A stretch of DNA of 37,547 nucleotides, taken from contig CAOKRZ010000002.1 of the NCBI GenBank assembly GCA_948471335.1, positions 1 through 37,547 on the forward strand. Direction: 5' to 3'. The notes under the pieces were generated by a model. That model was not told the DNA's origin. It saw only the letters and a list, made by a program, of their open reading frames with translations, and made no database searches. The position numbers and the translations under genes are program-made. This document shows positions 7,644 through 15,194 of this stretch, piece by piece (the first letter of the stretch is position 1; the number at the start of each line of letters is the position of its first letter). This DNA is from an uncultured Christensenella sp. GTDB taxonomy: Bacteria; Bacillota; Clostridia; Christensenellales; UBA1242.

Positions 7644-7877
7644 ATGGATGAACTTGTAAAAACAATTGATTCTTTGCCAAAGCTTGTGAAAATCATTCTT
7701 GCATTGCCATTTCTTGATATTGTTTGGGCTGTTTACCGCCTTTGCAAATCTTTATCAAAAAACAATGCTTTAGGAATTGTGCTTGCAATACTCATGTTGT
7801 TTTTCTGTCCAACAATTCTTTGGATTGTTGACATCATCACCATCGCTGTGATGGATAAAGTGATTTGGATTGACTAA
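7644..7877 (+). CDS. Small two-helix membrane protein
   Basis: This 77-residue protein has two hydrophobic segments (about 14-33 and 42-68) joined by a short basic loop, RLCKSLSKNN. It has its own consensus promoter, an AAAGGAGAAAG ribosome site and a terminator, so it is very probably real. No family is recognised. The following gene has a separate promoter, so the two are not an obligate operon. Confidence 0.75.
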   Translation: MDELVKTIDSLPKLVKIILALPFLDIVWAVYRLCKSLSKNNALGIVLAILMLFFCPTILWIVDIITIAVMDKVIWID

Positions 7878-7902
7878 AAAAGCGGCTTTAAGCCGTTTTT
7901 TT
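7876..7902 (+). terminator. Rho-independent terminator after the 7644 gene
   Basis: CGGCT (7883-7887) pairs with AGCCG (7891-7895), extended by A-T pairs, and is followed by a run of seven T. Confidence 0.8.
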
Positions 7903-7904
7903 GT

Positions 7905-7934
7905 TTGCATTTATTGGTGCGATTGGGTTATACT
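7905..7934 (+). promoter_or_regulatory. Promoter of the zinc-ribbon protein gene
   Basis: TTGCAT (7905-7910), 18-base spacer, TATACT (7929-7934). Because it sits inside the upstream extension of the reading frame, it supports the ATG at 7972 as the start. Confidence 0.65.
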
Positions 7935-7971
7935 TATAAAAAGTAGAACACTTATTCGTAAGGAGAAAACA

Positions 7972-8484
7972 ATGTTTGGATTCGGCAACAGAAATATGGC
8001 TCAGCATGAGCTTATGAACAGAATGGCAATGTCTGAAGGAATTTACGACGAAGATGACGAAACCGTTGCTCAGCATTTCCCAGAAGAAGCAGCAGAAGCG
8101 GGATTGACTGAAGAAGATTTTGCTGAGGAAGAAGGGGAAGAAGAGAATGAAGAAAGCCTAAAGGAAAAGAAGTGGAAAAAAGATCGACTCAAAATGCAGG
8201 TTGTTGCTGGGATTTTTGCGTCGAAGAGAGCCCCATCATTTGTTTGCCCAAGATGTCACAGACCTTCGATATATTTCGAGCCACCACTTATTAAAACCGC
8301 AATGGATAGCGCTTGGTCAGAGGTTATGCTTGTCAGAATGCAAAGATTTGTGTGCTTTAATCCAAGTTGTCCTATGAACTTCATTCACACAAGAACTCGC
8401 TTTAAAGTCAATGTGGTTGGAAAACTTAAGCCAACACATATCTTGGGTGATCATCTTGACAAAAATCCATTTATGCCAATTTAA
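7972..8484 (+). CDS. Acidic protein with a C4 zinc ribbon
   Basis: The 170-residue protein begins at an ATG preceded by AAGGAGAAAAC; an in-frame extension to 7870 would overlap the promoter and terminator and is rejected. Residues 24-62 are strongly acidic (many Glu/Asp) and are followed by a Lys-rich stretch and then a likely four-cysteine zinc site: CPRC (Cys92, Cys95) and CFNPSC (Cys128, Cys133). No family is recognised. Acidic arm plus zinc ribbon suggests a protein- or nucleic-acid-binding adaptor, but this is only an inference. It ends at a bidirectional terminator shared with the DUF1846 gene. Confidence 0.8.
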   Translation: MFGFGNRNMAQHELMNRMAMSEGIYDEDDETVAQHFPEEAAEAGLTEEDFAEEEGEEENEESLKEKKWKKDRLKMQVVAGIFASKRAPSFVCPRCHRPSIYFEPPLIKTAMDSAWSEVMLVRMQRFVCFNPSCPMNFIHTRTRFKVNVVGKLKPTHILGDHLDKNPFMPI

Positions 8485-8518
8485 AAAAAAAAGACTTACT
8501 TAAATGTAAGTCTTTTTC
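8485..8518. terminator. Bidirectional terminator
   Basis: AAGACTTAC (8491-8499) and GTAAGTCTT (8506-8514) form a perfect 9-bp stem with a six-base loop, with A-run before and T-run after; it serves the convergent zinc-ribbon and DUF1846 genes. Confidence 0.9.
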
Positions 8519-10024
8519 TTAGTTTTCAAATAAATCTTTGCTTAAGTAATGAGGCTGACAAGTGATGTTAATCTTCAGCTTTTTGAGAATTGCCTCTTCT
8601 GAAGGAGAAAGAATGTATGTAGAATGTGCTTCCATTCCTTTGAGAAGTGGCAGGCAGTCAATAGCCTTCTTTGCTTTTTCGTGTGTGCTTGCAGAAATGG
8701 CAAGTGCAATAAGGACATCGTCAGCTGACAGAACACTGCAGTTTTCTTGAAGATAGTTTTTGCGAAGAGTCATGATTGGCAAAAGGACTTCTTCAGAAAG
8801 GATATCAAAGTCGTCACCAATGTTTGCCAAAACTTTTAAGCCGTTTAAGAGAACTGCGCCGCAGGCTGAGATAATCTTCTTTGACTTTCCAGTGACAATC
8901 TGTCCATCAGGAAGCTGCAACGCAACGCAAGGAAGTCCACTTTCTTTTGAAGTTTTCTTTGCAACTGTTGTCACTTTAAGAAGGTCTGGATTCTCGCCAA
9001 TTTCAGCCATCAGATATTTTGTTCTGTCAACAACTTGTTGGCTTACTCGGCCTTTTTTATAGTCGCATTCAGCGATGAGATATCTTCTCACAATTTCCTT
9101 CTTTGCTGCTTCTTCAACAACTTTTTCGTCAAAAATTGCAGAAGCAACCATGTTTACGCCCATATCTGTTGGCGATTTGTAAACTTCTTTGCCTGTGATT
9201 TTTTTGATGATGTTGTTAAGAACTGGAAAAACTTCAATGTCGCGGTTATAGTTGACTGTAAGCTTTCCATAAGCATTGAAATGATATGGATCAATTTGAT
9301 TTACATCGTTTAGGTCTGCCGTTGCAGCCTCATAAGCAATGTTGACAGGGTGTTTAAGCGGCAAATCCCAAACTGGAAATGTTTCAAACTTGGAATAGCC
9401 AGACTTAACTCCGCGCTTAAAGTCGTGATACATTTGGCTTAAGCAAGTTGCAAGCTTTCCGCTTGATGGGCCAGGCGCTGTGACAACAACAAGAGGGCGA
9501 GTTGTTTCAATGTAAGGGTTCGCACCATAGCCTTCGTCTGATACGATGGTGTTGACGTCGTTTGGATAACCTTTTGTATAGCGGTGGAAATATACTTTTT
9601 CGCCACGGTTTTCAAGCTTGCGGGCAAATTTTTCTGCCCCTGTTTGTCCTTTGAAAAGTGTGATGACAATTGATGACACGTAAAGCCCGACGCCACGAAG
9701 CAGGTCGATAAGTCTGAGCACTTCGTTGTCATAGCTAAGACCAAGGTCGGCACGGATTCTGTTTTTCTCAATGTCGTTTGCTGAGATGCAGAAAATGATC
9801 TCTGCCTTGTCTTTAAGCTTGGTCAAAAGCTTTGTTTTGATGTTTGGGTCAAAGCCAGGCAAAACTCTTGCGGCATGATAGTCATCAAAAAGTTTGCCGC
9901 CAAATTCAAGATAAAGCTTGTTTGACTTTTTAATTCTTTTGAGAATGTTTTCGCTTTGAAGTTTGAGATATAGTTCATTGTCAAAGCCAATTTTGTTTTC
10001 CATCACACATTTTTCTTTTTTCAT
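8519..10024 (-). CDS. DUF1846 family protein
   Basis: The 501-residue protein matches the well-conserved DUF1846 family throughout: LYLEFGGKLFDDYHAARVLPGF near the N-terminus, ADLGLSYDNEVLRLI, YTKGYPNDV, VVTAPGPSSGK (a phosphate-binding-like loop near residue 185) and WDLPLKHPVNIAYEAAT. The length is typical. The biochemical role of the family is not established; it is cytoplasmic. The ATG is preceded by GGAGG inside the upstream gene and overlaps its stop by four bases (ATGA), so it is translationally coupled to the GT4 glycosyltransferase. That pairing suggests a role near sugar or glycolipid metabolism. Confidence 0.93.
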   Translation of the reverse strand: MKKEKCVMENKIGFDNELYLKLQSENILKRIKKSNKLYLEFGGKLFDDYHAARVLPGFDPNIKTKLLTKLKDKAEIIFCISANDIEKNRIRADLGLSYDNEVLRLIDLLRGVGLYVSSIVITLFKGQTGAEKFARKLENRGEKVYFHRYTKGYPNDVNTIVSDEGYGANPYIETTRPLVVVTAPGPSSGKLATCLSQMYHDFKRGVKSGYSKFETFPVWDLPLKHPVNIAYEAATADLNDVNQIDPYHFNAYGKLTVNYNRDIEVFPVLNNIIKKITGKEVYKSPTDMGVNMVASAIFDEKVVEEAAKKEIVRRYLIAECDYKKGRVSQQVVDRTKYLMAEIGENPDLLKVTTVAKKTSKESGLPCVALQLPDGQIVTGKSKKIISACGAVLLNGLKVLANIGDDFDILSEEVLLPIMTLRKNYLQENCSVLSADDVLIALAISASTHEKAKKAIDCLPLLKGMEAHSTYILSPSEEAILKKLKINITCQPHYLSKDLFEN

Positions 10025-11199
10025 TTTCTTCCTCCGTATTTATTTGTAAGCTCTTCTATAAGCTTATAAACTTCATCCGCACTGTCTTGCCAAGTACGAT
10101 AAAATTTTGTTCTTACGTTTTTGCAAACAACTTTGTAGCGATCTTCATCTTCAATCGCTTCCAAAATCTTGTCAGCAAAGGCTGTCACATCATTTTTTGA
10201 AACGAAGCCAGTTTCAAAGTCTTTTATCCCTGACGCCGCACCCGTGCCTTCAAGGACAACACTTGGAGTGCCTTGACTTGCCGCTTCATATCTGACAAGC
10301 CCGTCAGTGTCATACTCAGAAGGGAAGACAAACAAATCACTTCTTAAATAGATGCTTTTAAGTATGTCTTTGTCAGAAATTCTGCCAGCGAAGATGACTT
10401 TGTCTTGGAGATCAAGTTTTTTGACTTTGTTTTCAAAATATTCTCGATCGCCGCCGTCACCAACTAAAAGCAGCTTGAAATTTAAAGACTTTTCTTTAAG
10501 CTTCAAAACTGAATCAATAATCATGTCGATGTTTTTAAGCTTGTTGATTCTGCCTACATAGCAAAACACTTTTTCATTTTCAGAGAGGTTGAATTTTTCA
10601 TTTATTTCTTTTTTCGCCTTTTCTTCATCTTTGATTGGAAGCATGTCAGTGGCGTTGTATATAACTCGCGTTGGCGCTTTTAAGCCATATTCTTTGACAA
10701 ACAATTCTTCAGTGAATTCATTGACGGCAACCGCACAATCGCTTTGATTGAAAACTTTCATTGTTCCGCGAAGAAGAAGTTTTGTGAGAAGCTTGCTTCG
10801 AGTGGCTCTGTAATAGTCCTTTTTAAATTGCGAGTGCATGTGTGATACAATTGGAATATTGTGTTTCTTTGCATATTTAATCCCTGCCTTTGCAACCGTC
10901 ATAGGTGAGTGGAAGTATACAAGATCAAGCTTGCTTTCTTTAAGCGCTTTTTTAAATTTTCGGTCCAGTGAAGGCAATGGCAAATCATAGTCGAGGAAAA
11001 ACACTGGCATCGACTTGCATCTTACAACTTTATATGGATGAGCGATTGTGTCTTGACGCTTTCCGCATGGACGAAGCGTGAAAACAGTTATATCAAGTTT
11101 ATCGGACAATGCTTTTGCATGGTTGTCGACAACATTGATGACTCCATCAATCATTGGAAAGAACGCGTCTATAAAAATCCCAACCTTCAGCTTGTCCAT
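10021..11199 (-). CDS. GT4-family glycosyltransferase (glycolipid type)
   Basis: The start is placed at the ATG at 11199, with AGGAGAAAAT directly upstream; a TTG start 18 bases earlier would bury this ribosome site. The 392-residue protein has the GT-B layout: N-terminal VGIFIDAFFPMIDGVINVV with the glycine-type acceptor loop, a YVGRINKLKN linker opening the nucleotide-sugar domain, and the late GT4 donor motif SEYDTDGLVRYEAASQGTP (approximately residues 290-308), equivalent to E-x7-E. This combination resembles the diacylglycerol glucosyltransferases of Bacillota and Acholeplasma, enzymes that make glycolipid anchors on the inner membrane face. Exact sugar and acceptor are not shown. The LtaS-like enzyme in the window fits that reading. 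Confidence 0.88.
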   Translation of the reverse strand: MDKLKVGIFIDAFFPMIDGVINVVDNHAKALSDKLDITVFTLRPCGKRQDTIAHPYKVVRCKSMPVFFLDYDLPLPSLDRKFKKALKESKLDLVYFHSPMTVAKAGIKYAKKHNIPIVSHMHSQFKKDYYRATRSKLLTKLLLRGTMKVFNQSDCAVAVNEFTEELFVKEYGLKAPTRVIYNATDMLPIKDEEKAKKEINEKFNLSENEKVFCYVGRINKLKNIDMIIDSVLKLKEKSLNFKLLLVGDGGDREYFENKVKKLDLQDKVIFAGRISDKDILKSIYLRSDLFVFPSEYDTDGLVRYEAASQGTPSVVLEGTGAASGIKDFETGFVSKNDVTAFADKILEAIEDEDRYKVVCKNVRTKFYRTWQDSADEVYKLIEELTNKYGGRK

Positions 11200-11282
11200 A
11201 TTTTCTCCTAGTTTCAATTATAATCATTTTCATCCTAAAATCATAATAATTTAAACAATTTTTGAATTTTATTTATAATGTT

Positions 11283-11310
11283 TTGCAAATTATATAAATA
11301 ATGATATAAT
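11283..11310 (+). promoter_or_regulatory. Promoter of the DegV gene
   Basis: TTGCAA (11283-11288), 16-base spacer, perfect TATAAT (11305-11310). Confidence 0.65.
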
Positions 11311-11339
11311 ATAACTATTATCATGCTAAGGAGAAAATT

Positions 11340-12212
11340 ATGAAAAAGATTGCTATTGTAACAGACAGCAACTCAGGAATAACCCAAGAAGAAGCAAAAA
11401 AACTTAAAGATTTGTATGTTATTCCAATGCCTTTCATTATTGAAGGGGAAGAATATTATGAAGACATCAGCTTAAGCCAAGAAGAATTTTACCAAATGCT
11501 TCTCAGTGATGTTTCTATTTCAACTTCACAACCTGCAATTGGCAGCGTGACTGAACTTTGGGAAAATCTTTTGAAAGACTATGATGAAATTGTACATATC
11601 CCAATGTCAAGTGCTCTTTCAGAATCTTGCAACACTGCTGCAACTTTTGCTAAAAATTATGAAGGCAAAGTCTTCGTTGTTGACAATCACAGGATTTCAA
11701 TCACTCAAAAACGTTCTTGCATAGACGCGCTCAATCTCGCAAAACAAGGCAAAAGTGGCGCTGAAATCAAAGATATCCTTCTTAAGACAAAGGCAGACTC
11801 AAGCATTTATATCATGGTTGACACTCTTAAATATCTTAAACGCGGCGGAAGAGTGACACCAGCTGCAGCAGCAATTGGCACACTTCTTAAAATCAAACCT
11901 GTCCTTCAAATTCAAGGCGGCAAGCTTGATCAGTTTGCAAAAGTTATGAACGTCAAAGCCGCAAGGGCAAAAATGATTGAAGCAATCAAAAAAGATCTTA
12001 GGGAACGCTTTGCAGATCTTGCGAGTGAAGGCAAAATAGCTCTTGCAGTTGCTTACACAAATTGTCGCGACAAAGCAGAAGACTTTGCAAACCAAATCAA
12101 GGAAGAAATTCCAAACCTTGAAATTGAATGGATCAATCCACTTTCACTCAGCGTATCATGCCATATCGGAAGCGGAGCACTTGCAGTGGCTTGCTCAAGA
12201 AAGATTGACTAA
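11340..12212 (+). CDS. DegV family fatty-acid-binding protein
   Basis: The 290-residue length and sequence fit DegV/FakB proteins: N-terminal KIAIVTDSNSGI, the VIPMPFIIEGEEYYED segment, SISTSQPAIG, HIPMSSALS, VVDNHRIS, then YLKRGGRVTPAAAAIGTLLKIKPVL in the C-terminal domain. Family members hold a single fatty acid and present it to a fatty-acid kinase (FakA), feeding exogenous fatty acids into phospholipids. No fakA is in the window. The gene is preceded by CTAAGGAG and a consensus -10, and ends at a clear terminator, so it is monocistronic. It is divergent from the GT4-DUF1846 operon. Confidence 0.95.
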   Translation: MKKIAIVTDSNSGITQEEAKKLKDLYVIPMPFIIEGEEYYEDISLSQEEFYQMLLSDVSISTSQPAIGSVTELWENLLKDYDEIVHIPMSSALSESCNTAATFAKNYEGKVFVVDNHRISITQKRSCIDALNLAKQGKSGAEIKDILLKTKADSSIYIMVDTLKYLKRGGRVTPAAAAIGTLLKIKPVLQIQGGKLDQFAKVMNVKAARAKMIEAIKKDLRERFADLASEGKIALAVAYTNCRDKAEDFANQIKEEIPNLEIEWINPLSLSVSCHIGSGALAVACSRKID

Positions 12213-12214
12213 AA

Positions 12215-12248
12215 CAAAAACTCACCAAATTCATGGTGAGCTTTTTTT
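12215..12248. terminator. Bidirectional terminator after degV-like and small HTH gene 1
   Basis: CTCACCA (12221-12227) and TGGTGAG (12234-12240) form a perfect stem with a six-base loop; T-run at 12242 on plus and A-run at 12214-12220 serving the minus strand. Confidence 0.85.
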
Positions 12249-12266
12249 AGTTTTCAAGACCGATTA

Positions 12267-12476
12267 TTAATAGAAATCAACCAGTCCTACAAGATAGTCA
12301 GTTGGAACATTAAAATATAGGGCAATATCTCTAAGTATAAAAGCATCAGGCACGCGTAAACTTCTTTCCCAGCGGCTGACCGCCATCCCGCTTACCCCTA
12401 AACACTTTGCTAATTCTTTTTGAGAAAGTTCTTTATCTTCTCTTAATTCTTTTATTCTTAAAGCCAGTATGTTCAT
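12267..12476 (-). CDS. Small XRE-family HTH regulator 1
   Basis: From the ATG at 12476 the protein has 69 residues and is nothing but a Cro/CI-type helix-turn-helix domain: RIKELREDKELSQKELA, then GVSGMAVSRWERSLRVPD as turn and recognition helix, ending DYLVGLVDFY. The longer frame up to 12572 runs through the operators and lacks a ribosome site, so it is not used. It is clearly paralogous to the gene at 12796 (same length, same DYLVGL ending). Upstream on the same DNA lie two palindromic ACCAAATGGT sites and a strong promoter facing the other way, suggesting autoregulation and control of the divergent HTH gene. Confidence 0.85.
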   Translation of the reverse strand: MNILALRIKELREDKELSQKELAKCLGVSGMAVSRWERSLRVPDAFILRDIALYFNVPTDYLVGLVDFY

Positions 12477-12494
12477 GTTTTTCCAACATTCTAC

Positions 12495-12507
12495 TACCAA
12501 ATGGTTC
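12495..12507. promoter_or_regulatory. Operator copy 1 (ACCAAATGGT type)
   Basis: TACCAAATGGTTC, near-palindromic core ACCA-AA/AT-TGGT. It sits just upstream of the -35 of the plus-strand HTH promoter and 19 bases before the minus-strand HTH start. Confidence 0.65.
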
Positions 12508-12514
12508 TTTTTGA

Positions 12515-12544
12515 TTGACAATAACCAAATGGTTCCGCTATAAT
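12515..12544 (+). promoter_or_regulatory. Near-perfect promoter of the 12573 HTH gene
   Basis: TTGACA (12515-12520), 18-base spacer and TATAAT (12539-12544): both boxes are consensus. Operator copy 2 occupies the spacer, so a bound HTH protein would block polymerase. Confidence 0.88.
12523..12535. promoter_or_regulatory. Operator copy 2 (ACCAAATGGT type)
   Basis: AACCAAATGGTTC, 28 bases from copy 1 and identical to it over 12 bases, located inside the promoter spacer. Confidence 0.7.
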
Positions 12545-12572
12545 TTAAGAAAAAAATAAATAAGGGGGGCAT

Positions 12573-12791
12573 ATGGCAGAAAAAATTAAAATAGAGCTTA
12601 TTTTGAATTATTTAGAAAAAAAGAAAATGGGGAAAATAGAATTTGCAAAAGCATGCAGAATTTCTCCTACAACTTTAAATAACATTTTGGCTAACAATGA
12701 GAATTATAGATATTTAACTCTAATTAAGATTGCTAAGGCAATGAACATTAAATATACAGACTTTTTATATTCTGATAAAATTTGGAATTAA
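12573..12791 (+). CDS. Small HTH regulator 2 (Cro/CI-like)
   Basis: This 72-residue protein is a single helix-turn-helix domain of different subtype from its neighbours: IELILNYLEKKKMGKIEFAKA, CRISPTTLNNILANN as turn and recognition helix, LTLIKIAKAMNIKYTDFLY. It has an AAGGGGGG ribosome site and the strongest promoter in the window, with an operator in the spacer. It is divergent from HTH gene 1 and ends four bases from the stop of HTH gene 3, which is convergent. The arrangement resembles a phage repressor/Cro pair, but no phage gene is present nearby. Confidence 0.85.
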   Translation: MAEKIKIELILNYLEKKKMGKIEFAKACRISPTTLNNILANNENYRYLTLIKIAKAMNIKYTDFLYSDKIWN

Positions 12792-12795
12792 ACAA

Positions 12796-13002
12796 CTAAA
12801 AATCAGAAAGCCCGACAAGATAGTCTGTTGTTACTTTAAAATAAACAGCCAGTTTGTAAAGTATTTCTATATTAGGTGTTCGGAGATTTCTTTCCCATCT
12901 TCCAATTGCAACATGGCTGACTCCGATTTCATTTGCAAGTGCAGATGTGGTTAAGCCGCGCTCTTCTCTTAATTCTTTCAGTCTTTTGGCAAATATTTCC
13001 AT
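12796..13002 (-). CDS. Small XRE-family HTH regulator 3
   Basis: Starting at the ATG at 13002, with GGAGG six bases upstream, the 68-residue protein is a single XRE domain: FAKRLKELREERGLTTSALA, then GVSHVAIGRWERNLRTPN, ending DYLVGLSDF. It is a paralogue of HTH gene 1. Its promoter region contains a perfect ACCAATTGGT palindrome touching the -10 box and a second related site 30 bases upstream, the same spacing as at the other promoter. A reading frame extending to 13062 is rejected because it crosses these elements. Confidence 0.85.
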   Translation of the reverse strand: MEIFAKRLKELREERGLTTSALANEIGVSHVAIGRWERNLRTPNIEILYKLAVYFKVTTDYLVGLSDF

Positions 13003-13021
13003 AATACCTCCAATTGACTGA

Positions 13022-13069
13022 ATTATAACCAATTGGTAAATGTTTAAATTGTATTGAACCAAACAGTTC
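13022..13069 (-). promoter_or_regulatory. Promoter and two operator copies of HTH gene 3
   Basis: On the minus strand the -10 is TATAAT (13027-13022); the -35 is weak. Copy 3, AACCAATTGGTAA (13027-13039), abuts the -10, and copy 4, AACCAAACAGTTC (13057-13069), lies just upstream of the -35 position. The copies differ from copy 2 at three and two of 13 positions. Confidence 0.65.
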
Positions 13070-13075
13070 AGAAAT

Positions 13076-13108
13076 AAAAAAGTGAAACTTTATTTGTTTC
13101 ACTTTTTG
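13076..13108 (-). terminator. Terminator of the YitT-family gene
   Basis: AGTGAAAC (13081-13088) and GTTTCACT (13096-13103) form a stem flanked by A and T runs, just beyond the stop at 13111. Confidence 0.85.
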
Positions 13109-13110
13109 TT

Positions 13111-14163
13111 TTATTTATCTGATTTTATGGAATTGAAAGAGTATTTTGAAAATTTCTTTCCGCTTTGAGTGCGGTTGTATTTTGTGCTTGTTTTAAGCTT
13201 TAATTTTGAGTCTTTATGTAAGTTAAGGTGAATTTCAATGCCTTGCTTCTTTGCTTTAAGGAAAGCTTTTTCGCCGACAGCTTCGTTGACTGATGTTGAG
13301 TATACAATTGCATTTGGCTCAATTTTAGTTACAACAGATTTTATGAAAGGCGCTTGATGGGTTGACACAAGGCAGAGAAGGAGTTTTTTCTCTTGCTGGC
13401 TATACATGCCTTCTGCATCGATGCGAGTTACGCCTTGGTGGAAGTGCTCCATGATTTTGTCTGCAATTTCTTGATCTTTGCTGCAGATGATGTAAACCGC
13501 GCGTACGGTTTTGATTCCGCTTAGGATTTTGTCAGTCATTGTGCTTGAAACAAATATTGCGATGATTGTGTAAAGTGCAAGTTCAAGATTTTTGTAAACG
13601 ATGACAGAGAGGAGAATAACTAAAGCATTGATAATAAGGTGGCATTGACCGGTTTTAATTTTAGGAAACTTTTTATTTATGCTAAGTGCAATGATGTCAG
13701 AGCCGCCAGTTGAAGCTCCAAGCCTAAAAAGAAGCCCGATTCCAATGCCGGAAATTGCTCCTCCGATGATTGCAACAAGTGTTAAGCTTCCAGTCATATT
13801 TGGAGTAAAGTTTGGGATTGGATTATATTCAATGAAAAGTGAATAAGTCACAGCCCCAACGATAGTTAAAGCTGTAAATTTATATCCAAAACTTAAAAGA
13901 GCAACAATAAAAAGGACTACGTTTAAAAGGATATACACAATTGAAGGATTCAAATTGACGCCCACTTTGGAAAAGAGGTCGGGAACAATGGTCGCTAAAC
14001 CAGAGAACCCGCCAGGAGTGATGTTGTTTGCCACAAAGAAACATTTGAAGGCGATGCTCATGATAAATGTGCCAACAGCTGTCAAAATACACTGTAATAT
14101 GAAAGAAACATATTTATTTTTAAAAAATTCTTTTGTTTGACTTATAAATTTTGCTGTTTTCAT
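13111..14163 (-). CDS. YitT family membrane protein with DUF2179 domain
   Basis: The start is placed at the ATG at 14163 (TTAAGG upstream), giving 350 residues; a longer frame to 14205 has no ribosome site. The N-terminal two thirds hold about six hydrophobic segments, including family-typical GGFSGLATIV, the ISGIGIGLLFRLGASTGGSDIIA stretch, and STMTDKILSGIK. The cytoplasmic C-terminal domain (about residues 225-305) is DUF2179, with VYIICSKDQEIADKIM and IVYSTSVNEAVGE. The family's transport substrate is not established. After DUF2179 there is a basic tail rich in Lys that is longer than usual. Single-gene unit with its own terminator. Confidence 0.93.
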   Translation of the reverse strand: MKTAKFISQTKEFFKNKYVSFILQCILTAVGTFIMSIAFKCFFVANNITPGGFSGLATIVPDLFSKVGVNLNPSIVYILLNVVLFIVALLSFGYKFTALTIVGAVTYSLFIEYNPIPNFTPNMTGSLTLVAIIGGAISGIGIGLLFRLGASTGGSDIIALSINKKFPKIKTGQCHLIINALVILLSVIVYKNLELALYTIIAIFVSSTMTDKILSGIKTVRAVYIICSKDQEIADKIMEHFHQGVTRIDAEGMYSQQEKKLLLCLVSTHQAPFIKSVVTKIEPNAIVYSTSVNEAVGEKAFLKAKKQGIEIHLNLHKDSKLKLKTSTKYNRTQSGKKFSKYSFNSIKSDK

Positions 14164-14229
14164 AACAACCTTAATATAATATATTTGATGCGAAAAACAA
14201 AACATTTTGACGAAAAAATTTTTAATTAT

Positions 14230-14258
14230 TTGACAAAGTAAAATTATGGAGTTATCAT
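14230..14258 (+). promoter_or_regulatory. Promoter of the lipid kinase gene, giving a probable leaderless mRNA
   Basis: TTGACA (14230-14235), 17-base spacer, TATCAT (14253-14258), then six bases and the ATG. A GGAG at 14248-14251 lies inside the promoter spacer and 13 bases from the ATG, too far to act as a normal ribosome site on this transcript. Confidence 0.7.
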
Positions 14259-14264
14259 AAAACT

Positions 14265-15143
14265 ATGAAAGCAATCTTTATATACAATCCAAACAGCGGA
14301 AGAGGAAAAGTTTACCAAAAAGAAAAGTGGATTTTGGGAAAGCTGAGTTCTCGTTTTGACGAGATTGAAGTCAAAAAGACTGAAAGTCCACATCATGCAA
14401 CTTTGCTCGCCAAAGAAGCCTGTGGAAAATGTGACACATTGATTGTCGCTGGCGGCGACGGAACAATGAATGAGATCATCAATGGACTGGTGGGCGAAGA
14501 AAACATCCCAACAATTGGATATATTCCTGTCGGCACTGTCAATGATCTTGCGCACAGTCTGAAAATCCCATGCTCAGTTAAAAAAGCTGTGAAAAACATT
14601 TTAAGCGGAAAAGAATTTTCTCATGACGTGTTCAAAGCTGGCGATAAATATGGAATTTATGTGGCTTGCGCTGGCATTTACACAGAGATGAGTTATGGTA
14701 CAAGTCAATCAAAGAAAAAGAAGTTTGGAAAGATTGCATATATATTTCATGGACTCAAAAAAATCTACAACACAAAAGCGGTGAACTTGACACTTAAGTA
14801 TGACGGAGGAGAAATAAAAGGAAGGTATGCTTTCGTATTAATCTCAAACTCAAAAAATACAGCTTCTTTCAAGCTTAACAGAAAGGCATTCTTAGATGAC
14901 GGAAAAGTTGACGTGGCCCTTGTCGAAGAGAAAAAAGAAAAGATATGTCTTAGAAGCAGACTTAAAGTTGTTTCACTTTTCCTCTTTGGGTTAAGCAAAA
15001 AGAAGCTATGCCTTGATAAGTTTTCCCTTTCAATTGATGCGCCACTTAACATTGACGGCGAACAGCACAAAAAGGGCGATTTTGATTTTGAAGTTTTGAA
15101 TAAGAAAGTGAAGATAATCGTGCCAAATAAATTCAAAGGTTAA
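14265..15143 (+). CDS. Diacylglycerol kinase family lipid kinase (DagK/YegS type)
   Basis: The 292-residue protein has the lipid-kinase signature: N-terminal FIYNPNSGRGK, GGDGT at residues 63-67 followed by MNEIINGL, and PVGTVNDLA at 88-95 (usually P-x-G-T-x-N-D-F/L-A). The C-terminal half ends with INIDGEQ-type and IIVPN segments typical of the beta-sandwich domain. Members phosphorylate diacylglycerol or related lipids at the membrane with ATP. In cells that make lipoteichoic acid by LtaS, such a kinase recycles the diacylglycerol left over; that link to the LtaS-like gene at 3315 is inference. It likely has a leaderless message. The ferritin-like gene follows after 51 bases. Confidence 0.92.
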   Translation: MKAIFIYNPNSGRGKVYQKEKWILGKLSSRFDEIEVKKTESPHHATLLAKEACGKCDTLIVAGGDGTMNEIINGLVGEENIPTIGYIPVGTVNDLAHSLKIPCSVKKAVKNILSGKEFSHDVFKAGDKYGIYVACAGIYTEMSYGTSQSKKKKFGKIAYIFHGLKKIYNTKAVNLTLKYDGGEIKGRYAFVLISNSKNTASFKLNRKAFLDDGKVDVALVEEKKEKICLRSRLKVVSLFLFGLSKKKLCLDKFSLSIDAPLNIDGEQHKKGDFDFEVLNKKVKIIVPNKFKG

Positions 15144-15158
15144 AAAAAATGTATAGAA

Positions 15159-15194
15159 AAATCCCTCTTGGGCAAAATCAGCCTGGAGGGATTT
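15159..15194 (+). promoter_or_regulatory. Hairpin sequestering the ribosome-binding site of the ferritin-like gene
   Basis: AAATCCCTC (15159-15167) and GAGGGATTT (15186-15194) are perfect 9-bp inverted arms with an 18-base loop. The right arm contains most of the Shine-Dalgarno GGAGGG and ends directly at the ATG (15195). No T-run follows, so it is not a simple terminator. Confidence 0.7.

Noticed and set aside
7870..7971. N-terminal extension of the zinc-ribbon protein
   Set aside because: It overlaps the terminator and promoter; AAGGAG fits only the ATG at 7972.
12477..12572. N-terminal extension of HTH gene 1
   Set aside because: It would be encoded by the operators and the divergent promoter and lacks a ribosome site.
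12267..13002. Prophage remnant around the HTH genes
   Set aside because: No integrase, structural or lysis gene and no flanking repeats; neighbours are ordinary housekeeping genes.
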